A DNA stretch of 64,000 nucleotides, taken from Stenotrophomonas rhizophila (lineage in GTDB: Bacteria > Pseudomonadota > Gammaproteobacteria > Xanthomonadales > Xanthomonadaceae). Both the position numbers and the translations under genes were made by a program. The stretch covers positions 1-64,000 of the forward strand of contig NZ_VDQT01000003.1 of the NCBI RefSeq assembly GCF_007667275.1, written 5' to 3'. Of this stretch, positions 35,301 to 42,236 are shown piece after piece. The notes beneath the pieces were generated by a model that searched no databases, had not been told where the DNA came from, and was given only the letters and a program-made list of their open reading frames with translations. The number at the start of each line of letters is the position of its first letter. Position 1 is the stretch's first letter.

Positions 35301-35917
35301 AGCAGCAGCGCCTGTTCCGGCGCTTCGAGCAGGCCGACGGCGCGCGCACCGCCGCGCAGTACGGCGGCAGCGGGCTGGGGTTGGCGATCTGCCGCGAACT
35401 GGCGTTGGCCATGCAGGGCCAGATCGACGTGGACAGCCAGCTCGGGGTTGGTACGCGTTTCAGCGTGACCCTGCCGTTGCCGCTGCAGATGGCCGACGCC
35501 ACCGTGGGCAGCGCCGGCGTGAGCGAAGGCCAGCCCCTGCCGCCGCTGCGCCTGCTGCTGGTGGAAGACGACGCCACCGTGGCGGACGTGATCGTCGGCC
35601 TGCTCACTGCGCGCGGGCACCAGGTGGTGCATGCCGGGCATGCCCTGGCGGCGCTGCGCGAAGTCAGCGATGCGCCTTTCGACGTGGCCCTGCTCGACCT
35701 GGACCTGCCGGGCCTGGGCGGCATGGAGCTGGCGGGGCACCTGCGCAACCAGGGCTACGCAATGCCGCTGCTGGCGGTGACCGCTCGAACCGACCCGGGC
35801 ATCGAGGAGCAGGTGCGCGCGGCCGGGTTCCAGGGCTTCCTGCGCAAGCCGGTGACCGGCGACCTGCTGGAGCAGGCGATCGCGCGGGTGGTGGTGGGGT
35901 CGCGGGGAGGGGCGTAA
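32381..35917 (+). CDS. Hybrid sensor histidine kinase D (two-component propeller type), complete
   Basis: A 1178-residue kinase with the same layout as A: signal peptide (WLLLLGMLCLWPLLAGAQ), propeller (repeats such as GYLWLATNDGLARFDG), Y_Y_Y domain (about 674-757), membrane span (LLLMASAGLLLLSLLAWLY), DHp with His819 in [17 protein letters not shown] with NLLGNAVKF, DTGPGI and GGSGLGLAI, and receiver with VEDD, Asp1106 in LLDLDLPGLGG and LRKPVT. All catalytic residues are present. AGGAG at 32368-32372 precedes three consecutive possible starts, TTG 32378, GTG 32381 and GTG 32384; I chose 32381 for spacing. It follows kinase C by about 51 bases. The nearest relative in the array appears to be A. 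Confidence 0.93.
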   Translation: MVPTRWLLLLGMLCLWPLLAGAQPIPPTPRQLTVFDGLPSNTVNRMAEDGYGYLWLATNDGLARFDGRNYRTWRAEDGLRDNMIWSVHVDARNQLWIGTENAGLAMMSADRRELRFFDRSSHPVIGSNTVWSLASTGDGALWFGTYEGGLHRLDRDGAITRFMPEPGNNRSLPAASVTHMATTRDGSLWVGTKAGLARWTGRDFERVPMSRLPTALINGLTAELDGSLWISTNAGTVVRRPDGRFEPAPWKVDASDQVLGMMLRDEQGGYWLDTQSGLGRVYQGRFQQVPLYSAVARGQVRPNWTGGYEDREGGIWLASTNSGLWHLLPRWWQFSVLSRLEDDPTSLRNGYVLGMAASANGGVWTVGTHGALDRFDPVSGRVEQHRTWVDGGQWLQSVLEDRRGQVWIGSHDALLRYDPRSGALRRWGRDAAADAALEGVVETLVLCDGGRIWSTASGGLQQRDADGSVLQQVRAGTAGLAAGQLVQDLVCGPQDHLWLATSQGLLQWVPSRAGFEPLPGGPTASIHALAQGKDGSIWVSEEGQVSRYRWSSDRLEQEARIGTDSGYPRLSATSLVVDDQGIVWAASARGLIRVDAAQGSVRQYGVRDGLPSQEFRRATLLRAANGHIAGGTPAGVVLFDPDQVRPATRRAPLVIERVEVRRGDRMLDLTHLEPLEIADADRDLRIVARLLSFADATSNNYRYRLAGYDPDWVEVGPGGERVFSRLPPGRYRLEVQARSADLVWSRVQVLEFRVQPPWWRSASGLLLMASAGLLLLSLLAWLYRRRVQRRHAYQLALHKQELAEQASAAKTRFLANLGHEVRTPMTGVLGMSELLLGSTLSPQQRSYTESIRHAGEHLLHLVNDALDLARIESGRLELQRHPFALQGVIDDACTLMAALAEQKGLRFVVDNDLPAGLCSVGDVVRVRQILLNLLGNAVKFTSQGEVRLKVRALAPSRGLYFEVSDTGPGISSDQQQRLFRRFEQADGARTAAQYGGSGLGLAICRELALAMQGQIDVDSQLGVGTRFSVTLPLPLQMADATVGSAGVSEGQPLPPLRLLLVEDDATVADVIVGLLTARGHQVVHAGHALAALREVSDAPFDVALLDLDLPGLGGMELAGHLRNQGYAMPLLAVTARTDPGIEEQVRAAGFQGFLRKPVTGDLLEQAIARVVVGSRGGA

Positions 35918-35929
35918 ACAGAAGGTCAT

Positions 35930-36003
35930 CGGACCAACGGTCCGCTGCTACGCGGTCGCGGAATAGCCTGCGGAATGTCAGCGGACCAACGGTCCGCTGC
36001 TAC
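35930..36003 (-). repeat. Two direct copies of a SMAG-like hairpin
   Basis: CGGACCAACGGTCCGCTGCTAC occurs at 35930-35951 and again at 35982-36003. Read on the minus strand each is GTAGCAGCGGACC-GTT-GGTCCG, a GTAG-headed hairpin. They lie between convergent kinase D and the MFS gene. Confidence 0.82.
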
Positions 36004-36012
36004 CGAGGTCGC

Positions 36013-37416
36013 CTATTCGGCGACCTCCTCCACCTCGCGGGGGGAGGGGCGGGTATCGGGGAGCTGCCAGAAGATCACGGTGGAGGTGAGGGTGATCGCG
36101 CCGACGCAGACGAAGGTGGCGTGCAGTGCGGCGGTGGCACCGTGCACTGCGTCGAGCTGACCGAAGGCGGCCAGCAGGCTGCCGGCCGCGGCCGCGCCGA
36201 AGCCGGTGGCCAGCATCATCACCATCGACAGCAGGCTGTTGCCGGAACTGGCGAAATCGCGGTCCAGGTCGCGCAGGGTCACGGTATTCATCACGGTGAA
36301 CTGCAGCGAGTTGACCGCCCCGAACAGGGCCAGCTGCAGCACCCGCAGCCACATCGGCTGGCCCGGCACCATGAAGATGAAACTGGCCATGGCCAGCCCG
36401 ACCAGCACCGTGTTGACCATCAGCACGCGGCGGTAGCCGAAGCGTTCGACCAGCTTGACCGCATAGCGCTTGGACAGCATGCCGGCAGCCGCCACCGGAA
36501 TCATCAACAGGCCGGCATTCATCGGGCTCATGCCCATGCCGACCTGCAGCAGCAGCGGAATCAGCAGCGGCATCGCGCTGCTGCCGATCCGCGAGAACAG
36601 GTTGCCGAGGATGCCGATGCGGTAGCTGGGCACGTGGAACAGCGCCAGCGAGAACAGCGGCGCGGTCGAATTGGCCGCGTGCAGCCAGTAGCCGACCAGC
36701 GCGGCCAGGCCAGCCACGGTCATCAGCATGACCAGCGCATGTGGCGTGCCCATGCCGGAAATGCCGTCCAGCGCCAGCGACAGCACCACCATGCCGAAGG
36801 CGAGCATCAGGTAGCCGGCCAGGTCGAAACGGGTGCGGTGCTCGGCGTAGTGGTCGGGCATGACCTTGAGCGCGGCTGCGTAGCCGATCACCCCGATCGG
36901 CAGGTTGATCAGGAACACCCAGTGCCACGACGCCACTTCCACCAGCCAGCCACCCAGGGTGGGGCCGATCAGCGGCCCGACCAGCGCGGGAATGGCGATG
37001 AAGCTCATCGCGCGCAGGAACTGTTCGCGCGCCACCGAGCGCATCACCGCCAGGCGTCCCACCGGCAGCAGCATGGCGCCGCCGACGCCCTGCAGCACGC
37101 GCGCGGCCACCAGCTGGTGCAGGGTCTGGGCCAGTGCGCAGGCCAGCGATCCCAGGGTGAACAGGATGATCGCGGCAAGGAAGGTGCGGCGCGTGCCGAA
37201 GCGGTCGGCGATCCAGCCGGAGGCGGGAATGAACGTCGCTACCGCCAGCGCATAGCTGAACACCACCGACTGCATCTGCAGCGGGCTTTCGCCCAGGCTG
37301 CGCGCCATCGCCGGCAGCGCGGTGTTGACGATGGTCGAGTCCAGCATCTGCATGAAGATCGCCAGCGACACCAGCCACAGCAGGGGCCGGAACGAGGCGT
37401 AGCTGGGGGTCGTCAT
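36013..37416 (-). CDS. MFS multidrug transporter, DHA2 family (MdtD/EmrB-like)
   Basis: This 467-residue protein has 14 predicted spans and is a proton-coupled drug exporter of the inner membrane. DHA2 signs are the first span with LDSTIVNTALPAMARSLG (motif D1), motif A in GWIADRFGTRRTF, RVLQGVGGAMLLP (motif B), and PALVGPLIGPTLGGWL (motif C, typical of exporters). It is closest in layout to E. coli MdtD. No membrane-fusion partner (EmrA-like) is adjacent, so it may work alone. GAGGAG precedes the ATG. It follows hemE by 10 bases on the same strand and may be co-transcribed. Confidence 0.9.
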   Translation of the reverse strand: MTTPSYASFRPLLWLVSLAIFMQMLDSTIVNTALPAMARSLGESPLQMQSVVFSYALAVATFIPASGWIADRFGTRRTFLAAIILFTLGSLACALAQTLHQLVAARVLQGVGGAMLLPVGRLAVMRSVAREQFLRAMSFIAIPALVGPLIGPTLGGWLVEVASWHWVFLINLPIGVIGYAAALKVMPDHYAEHRTRFDLAGYLMLAFGMVVLSLALDGISGMGTPHALVMLMTVAGLAALVGYWLHAANSTAPLFSLALFHVPSYRIGILGNLFSRIGSSAMPLLIPLLLQVGMGMSPMNAGLLMIPVAAAGMLSKRYAVKLVERFGYRRVLMVNTVLVGLAMASFIFMVPGQPMWLRVLQLALFGAVNSLQFTVMNTVTLRDLDRDFASSGNSLLSMVMMLATGFGAAAAGSLLAAFGQLDAVHGATAALHATFVCVGAITLTSTVIFWQLPDTRPSPREVEEVAE

Positions 37417-37426
37417 GGTGTGCTCC

Positions 37427-38500
37427 TCAACGTCGGCTGAGTGAATGCACCGCCTCGACCAGCACCTGCACGTGCTCGGGATTCATGTCCGGTGACATGC
37501 CATGGCCCAGGTTGAACACGTGGCCCTCGCGCGAACCGCCGTTGCCGCGCGCGTAGCTGTCCAGCACCGCGCCGGCCGCGCGCTCGATCGCCGCCGGGTT
37601 GCCGTACAGCGTGGCCGGGTCGAGGTTGCCCTGCAGTGCGACGCGACCGCCGGTACGGGCCACCGCATCGGCCAGGTCCAGGGTCCAGTCCACGCCCAGC
37701 GCATCGGCGCCGGTGTCGGCCAGATCGGCCAGGTGCAGGCCGGTACCCTTGCCGAACAGGATCAGCGGAGTGCGCTGTGCGCCGTCGCCGCGCTCCAGCT
37801 CGCGCGCGATCCGGGTCAGGTAGCGCAGCGAGAACTCGCGGTACATGGACGGGCTGAGCACGCCGCCCCAGGTGTCGAACACCTGCAGCACCTGCGCGCC
37901 GGCGGCACGCTGCGCGGCCAGGTAGGCCACCACCGCGTCGGTCACCACCGACAGCAGCTGGTGCAGCGCGGCCGGCTCGTTCAGCGCCATCGCCTTGATC
38001 CGCGCGAAGTCCTTGCTGCCACCGCCTTCGACCATGTAGCAGGCCAGCGTCCACGGACTGCCGGAGAAGCCGATCAGCGGCACCCGGCCGTCCAGTTCGC
38101 GGCGGATCACCCGCACCGCGTCCATCACGTAGCGCAGCTCGGTTTCCATGTCCGGCACGCCAAGCCGTGCGATCGCCGCGGTGTCGCGAACCGGATGGCG
38201 GAACTTGGGGCCTTCGCCTTCGACGAAGTACAGCTCCAGTCCCATCGCGTCGGGGATGGTCAGGATGTCCGAGAACAGGATCGCCGCATCCAGGTCGAAG
38301 CGGCGCAGCGGCTGCAGGGTGACCTCGCAGGCGATCTCCGGGTTCTTGGCCATGGCCAGGAAGCTGCCGGCCTTGGCGCGGGTCGCGCGGTACTCGGGCA
38401 GGTAGCGGCCGGCCTGGCGCATCAACCAGACCGGGGTGCAGTCCACCGGTTCGCGGCGCAGCGCGCGCAGCAGGCGATCATGGCGGGAGGGGTTGGTCAC
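37427..38500 (-). CDS. hemE: Uroporphyrinogen decarboxylase
   Basis: HemE converts uroporphyrinogen III to coproporphyrinogen III in haem synthesis. The 357-residue length is standard. Signatures are [19 protein letters not shown] (with the conserved Arg pair), [14 protein letters not shown] with the catalytic Asp, [20 protein letters not shown], and [19 protein letters not shown]. It starts with GTG at 38500 behind AAGGAAG. The same strand carries the small WGR-like gene and aroB upstream, an order common in Xanthomonads. Confidence 0.97.
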   Translation of the reverse strand: MTNPSRHDRLLRALRREPVDCTPVWLMRQAGRYLPEYRATRAKAGSFLAMAKNPEIACEVTLQPLRRFDLDAAILFSDILTIPDAMGLELYFVEGEGPKFRHPVRDTAAIARLGVPDMETELRYVMDAVRVIRRELDGRVPLIGFSGSPWTLACYMVEGGGSKDFARIKAMALNEPAALHQLLSVVTDAVVAYLAAQRAAGAQVLQVFDTWGGVLSPSMYREFSLRYLTRIARELERGDGAQRTPLILFGKGTGLHLADLADTGADALGVDWTLDLADAVARTGGRVALQGNLDPATLYGNPAAIERAAGAVLDSYARGNGGSREGHVFNLGHGMSPDMNPEHVQVLVEAVHSLSRR

Positions 38501-38523
38501 GGGATGCTTCCTTGGAATCGGGT

Positions 38524-38751
38524 TCAGGTGATCTGGTAGCCGCGCCGCAGCTCGGCGTCGCGCGCCTTGTCGAAGGCCGCGCGGGCCTCGGCTTCATCGG
38601 AGAACTGCAGGCGGCGCAGCCGCGCGCGGCCGCCGACCGGGCCGGACTCGAGCAGCAGCTCCCAGCTGCCGAACAGGTCCGGCTGCAGCGTGAGCTGGAG
38701 ATAGTGGGCCGGGTCGGTACCGGCCGGGGCGTGCAGCAGGAAAACGCGCAT
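38524..38751 (-). CDS. Small WGR-domain-like protein
   Basis: This 75-residue protein matches the shape of the WGR domain: [39 protein letters not shown] has the Leu-x-Pro-Asp-Leu-Phe-Gly, Trp and Gly-x-x-Gly positions, and RRGYQIT matches the domain's end. WGR domains usually bind nucleic acid (in PARPs and MolR-type proteins), but here the domain stands alone. It lies 23 bases upstream of hemE and 36 bases downstream of aroB on the same strand, so it probably shares their transcript. Confidence 0.75.
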   Translation of the reverse strand: MRVFLLHAPAGTDPAHYLQLTLQPDLFGSWELLLESGPVGGRARLRRLQFSDEAEARAAFDKARDAELRRGYQIT

Positions 38752-38787
38752 GGCCGCGATTGTAGCCGCGAACCGGCAACGCGGCCG

Positions 38788-39897
38788 TCACTGCCCCCGC
38801 AGCACGCGCAGGACCTCGGCCTCGTCGATGTCGGCCACCACCTGCGCCCGCCCGATGCCCTGCCACAGCACCAGGCGCAGGCGGCCGGCCACGTTCTTCT
38901 TGTCCAGCCGCATCCGCGCCAGCAGGCGTTCGGGGTCCAGGCCGGCCGGGATCTCGACCGGCAGCCCGTAACGCAGCAGCAGCTCGCGCAGGCGCGCGGT
39001 GTCGTCGGCGTGGCTCATGCCCAGCTGCGCCGACAGCCGCGCGGCCAGCACCATGCCTACCGCCACCGCTTCGCCATGGTTGAGGTTGTCGTTGCCCGGG
39101 GCGCCGTAGCCCTGTTCGGTCTCGATCGCATGGCCGAAGGTGTGGCCCAGGTTCAACAGGGCGCGCTCACCGCGTTCGAGCGGATCGCGGGCGACGATCT
39201 CGGCCTTGTGCTCGCAGCTGCGCGCGATCGCCTGCGCCAGCGCTGTGTCGTCGCCGGCCAGCAGCGCGGCGTGCTCGGCCTGCAGCCACTGGAAGAACAG
39301 CGGGTCGCGGATCGCACCGTACTTGATCACTTCGGCCAGGCCGGCGCGCAGTTCGCGCGGCGGCAGGGTGCGCAGCGCGGCGGTATCGGCGATCACCGTG
39401 CGCGGCGGGTGGAACGCGCCCACCAGGTTCTTGCCTTCGGGAATGTCCACGGCGGTCTTGCCGCCGACCGACGAATCGACCATGGCCAGCAGCGAGGTCG
39501 GCAGCTGCACGCAGTCCACCCCGCGCATCCAGCACGCCGCCGCGAACCCGGCCAGGTCGCCGGCCACGCCGCCGCCCAAGGCCATCACGCAGGCGTCGCG
39601 GGTCGCGCCCAGCGCGGCCAGCGCGCTGATCGCCTGGCCGAAATTGGCCAGGGTCTTGGAAGCTTCGCCCGCCGGCAGCACCAGGTCGCCGATCAGCAGG
39701 TCGGGGCGCGCGGCCTGCAGTGCCTGCCGGACCCCGTCCAGGTACAGCGGCGCCACCGCGCTGTCGCTGAGCAGCAGCACGTGCCGGCCGCGCACGTGGC
39801 GGGCCAGCAGCGCGCCGTCGTCGAGCAGGCCCGGGCCGATGTGGATGGTGTAGGGGGTGTCGCCCCCCACGGCGACGGTGCGGGGAGAAGCGGTCAT
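38788..39897 (-). CDS. aroB: 3-dehydroquinate synthase
   Basis: AroB makes 3-dehydroquinate from DAHP, step two of the shikimate pathway, using NAD and zinc. The 369-residue protein shows the family core: [70 protein letters not shown], and the zinc-binding histidines in [12 protein letters not shown] and [10 protein letters not shown]. Its ATG overlaps the aroK stop (ATGA), so aroK-aroB are translationally coupled. Confidence 0.97.
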   Translation of the reverse strand: MTASPRTVAVGGDTPYTIHIGPGLLDDGALLARHVRGRHVLLLSDSAVAPLYLDGVRQALQAARPDLLIGDLVLPAGEASKTLANFGQAISALAALGATRDACVMALGGGVAGDLAGFAAACWMRGVDCVQLPTSLLAMVDSSVGGKTAVDIPEGKNLVGAFHPPRTVIADTAALRTLPPRELRAGLAEVIKYGAIRDPLFFQWLQAEHAALLAGDDTALAQAIARSCEHKAEIVARDPLERGERALLNLGHTFGHAIETEQGYGAPGNDNLNHGEAVAVGMVLAARLSAQLGMSHADDTARLRELLLRYGLPVEIPAGLDPERLLARMRLDKKNVAGRLRLVLWQGIGRAQVVADIDEAEVLRVLRGQ

Positions 39898-40436
39898 GCG
39901 CAGGGTTCCAGTCGCTGCCAGTGCGTGGCCAGGCGCAGCACCAGCTGCGCGGTGGCTTCGCCCGGCGTGTACAGATCGGTGTCGAGGGTCAGGTCGGCCA
40001 GTTCCTGGTAGAGCGGGTCGCGCGCGCGGGCCATGTCGTGCAGCACCTGCTCGCGGTCGGGCCGCTGCAGCAGGGGCCGGGTGCGGTCGCGGGCCAGCCG
40101 CTCCAGCTGCGCGGCCACGCTGACCCGCAGGTAGACCACGAAGCCGCGCTGCGCGATCGCCGCGCGGTTGTCCGGGTCCAGCACGGCGCCGCCACCGGTA
40201 GAGACCAGCCGGCCCTGGCCGGCCAGCAGCTGCTGGATGACCTGGCGTTCGTGCTGGCGGAAGCCGGCTTCGCCGGAGTGTTCGAAAATGGTCGCGATGC
40301 TGGCCCCGGCCGCGTCCACGATGGCCTGGTCGGCGTCGACGAAGTCCAGGGTAAAGCGCTCGGCGAGGCGGCGGCCGATGCAGGTCTTGCCGGCGCCCAT
40401 CGGGCCAATCAGGATCAGGTTCGGAGCGGGATTCAT
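39894..40436 (-). CDS. aroK: Shikimate kinase
   Basis: Shikimate kinase phosphorylates shikimate at the 3-hydroxyl. The 180-residue protein has Walker [18 protein letters not shown], the shikimate-binding [17 protein letters not shown], and STGGGAVLD, plus the lid region [10 protein letters not shown] used the ATG at 40436 ([11 protein letters not shown]); an upstream start at 40544 would overlap the divergent dodecin leader without adding conserved sequence. It is the first gene of the aroK-aroB run. Confidence 0.96.
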   Translation of the reverse strand: MNPAPNLILIGPMGAGKTCIGRRLAERFTLDFVDADQAIVDAAGASIATIFEHSGEAGFRQHERQVIQQLLAGQGRLVSTGGGAVLDPDNRAAIAQRGFVVYLRVSVAAQLERLARDRTRPLLQRPDREQVLHDMARARDPLYQELADLTLDTDLYTPGEATAQLVLRLATHWQRLEPCA

Positions 40437-40531
40437 TGCCGGTGATGCTAACACCTCCGTGTCGCGGCCTTTACGCGCCACCCCCCATGGTGGGCGGCGC
40501 GGAATGTCCCGCGCGCAACCGGAGCACGTCC

Positions 40532-40735
40532 ATGTCAGTGGCAAAAGTCATCGAGATCAACGCCGCCTCCAAGACCAGCGTCGAAGACGCCGTCCGTACC
40601 GGACTGAAGAAGGTCGCCGAAACGGTCAAGGGCATCCAGGGCGCCTGGGTCAGCGAAACCAAGGTGGTCACTGACGAGTCGGGCAACATCACCGAATGGC
40701 GGGTCAGCATGCGCGTCACCTTCGTGGTGGGCTGA
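40532..40735 (+). CDS. Dodecin family flavin-binding protein
   Basis: This 67-residue protein is a dodecin, a dodecameric cage that binds flavin (FMN, riboflavin or CoA in different groups). It shows the beta-alpha-beta-beta pattern: [19 protein letters not shown], the helix to [11 protein letters not shown] with the flavin-stacking Trp, and [14 protein letters not shown] with the second conserved positions. The ATG follows GGAG at 8 bases. It is divergent from aroK, and its last 20 bases overlap the end of the opposite-strand kinase gene. Confidence 0.92.
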   Translation: MSVAKVIEINAASKTSVEDAVRTGLKKVAETVKGIQGAWVSETKVVTDESGNITEWRVSMRVTFVVG

Positions 40736-41585
40736 GTGCCACTTCGTGCCGCGCCCGGCCCGGCGCGGACACGATCCGCCGTTGTTCATCCAGCACCACG
40801 ACCTGGTCCGCCCTTTCTGGCAGGGTGCGCAGCGCCTGCCGGCTGACCCGTTCGTAATACTGCACGAAGCGCTCCAGCTGGGCGCGGCTCATGCTGCTGC
40901 GGGTCGGTTGCGCGGCCTGCAGGTTCTGCTCCTGCTGCCAGCGCCAGCGCGGTACCACGGCGAAGTCCGGTGGCTGCAGGAACCACAGCCGGTGGCATCG
41001 CTCCCACAGAGCGGGGTAATGCTCGGCCAGCGCCTGGTTGCACCAGCGCCGCCAGCGGCCATCGGCGTCGGCCTCGCGCTCCAGCGCGTTGAGCGGTGCG
41101 TCCAGTTCACCCTCCGCCTGCGCCGGCGTGCCCAGGAACCAGCCTTCGAACACCAGCAGGTCCACGCCCTCCTGCAGCCTTGGCCACTGCGCCGCAGGCA
41201 TGCGCTCGTCGGCCAGCTTGTCGAAGCGCGGCAACGCCACCGGCGCCCGCGCCGCGATGGCATCCAGCGTGGCGTGCGCCAGCCCCAGGTCATGGGTGCC
41301 GGGCGGACCGCGGGTCAGCAGCAGCGGGTGCACGTGGCGCGCCAGCCGCTGGCGCTCGGCGCGGGTCAGGTAGACATCATCGATGGACAGCGTGGCCGCG
41401 CGCAGTCCGCGTTGCTGCGCAAGCGCCACCACCTGCGCGGCCAGCGTCGATTTGCCGCTGCCCTGCAGGCCGCTGATCGCCAATACTGGGACGTCCGTGC
41501 CCACCGCCAGCGCGTCGTCCAGCGCCTGCGCGACCAGTGCATCGGGGAAGCCTTTGTTCCGGGGCATGTGCGCTGCAGCGTGCAT
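40716..41585 (-). CDS. P-loop kinase, probably D-glycerate 3-kinase (plant GLYK/Tda10 type)
   Basis: This 289-residue protein has Walker [48 protein letters not shown], and FEGWFLG, all features of the GLYK/YGR205w-type kinase family related to phosphoribulokinase and uridine kinase. The likely reaction is D-glycerate to 3-phosphoglycerate; the substrate is inference. The ATG at 41585 or one six codons later (41567) could start it; neither has a good binding site. Its 3' end overlaps the dodecin gene by 20 bases tail to tail, and it is divergent from pdxH with about 40 bases between their starts. Confidence 0.85.
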   Translation of the reverse strand: MHAAAHMPRNKGFPDALVAQALDDALAVGTDVPVLAISGLQGSGKSTLAAQVVALAQQRGLRAATLSIDDVYLTRAERQRLARHVHPLLLTRGPPGTHDLGLAHATLDAIAARAPVALPRFDKLADERMPAAQWPRLQEGVDLLVFEGWFLGTPAQAEGELDAPLNALEREADADGRWRRWCNQALAEHYPALWERCHRLWFLQPPDFAVVPRWRWQQEQNLQAAQPTRSSMSRAQLERFVQYYERVSRQALRTLPERADQVVVLDEQRRIVSAPGRARHEVALSPPRR

Positions 41586-41626
41586 GCGGTGACAATAAAC
41601 CCAAACCGAGCCGCAAGATACCGACC

Positions 41627-42226
41627 ATGACCGATCTCTACACCGAAGCGCTGTCGACCTTCGCCGCGCTGTACGACGAAGCCCGCAACAGCGCTGAAAT
41701 CGAACCCAACGCGATGACCGTGGCCACGGCCACGGCCACCGGCCTGCCCTCGGCGCGCACGGTGCTGTTGAAGGCCTTCGACGCGCGTGGCTTCGTGTTC
41801 TACACCCACCTGGACAGCCACAAGGGGCGTGAGCTGAAGGCCAATCCGCATGCGGCGCTGCTGTTCCTGTGGCGCAGCCTGCGCGAGGCCGGCATCCAGG
41901 TGCGCATCGAAGGCAGCGTGGAGCAGGTGGACGATGCCGAGGCGGACGCCTACTTCGCTTCGCGCCCGCGCCTGAGCCAGATCGGCGCGTGGGCCTCGCT
42001 GCAGTCGCGCACGCTGGCCTCGCGCGAAGCGTTCGACGCCCGCGTGGCGAGCGCCGAGGCCAGCTTCGCCGGCCGCGATGTGCCGCGGCCGGAGGGCTGG
42101 AGCGGGCTGCGCGTGGTGCCGCGCCGGATCGAGTTCTGGTACGGCGCGCAGTTCCGCCTGCATGAGCGCTGGTGCTATGAGATCGACGCCGATGGCCAGT
42201 GGAGCAAGCGCCTGCTGTACCCGTGA
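41627..42226 (+). CDS. pdxH: Pyridoxamine 5'-phosphate oxidase
   Basis: PdxH oxidises pyridoxamine or pyridoxine phosphate to pyridoxal phosphate with FMN. The 199-residue length is standard. FMN and substrate motifs are present: [56 protein letters not shown] and the C-terminal signature [15 protein letters not shown] followed by KRLLYP. It stands alone on the plus strand. It converges on the large orphan gene, with 10 bases between their stop codons. Confidence 0.97.
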   Translation: MTDLYTEALSTFAALYDEARNSAEIEPNAMTVATATATGLPSARTVLLKAFDARGFVFYTHLDSHKGRELKANPHAALLFLWRSLREAGIQVRIEGSVEQVDDAEADAYFASRPRLSQIGAWASLQSRTLASREAFDARVASAEASFAGRDVPRPEGWSGLRVVPRRIEFWYGAQFRLHERWCYEIDADGQWSKRLLYP

Positions 42227-42236
42227 CCGGCGCCGC

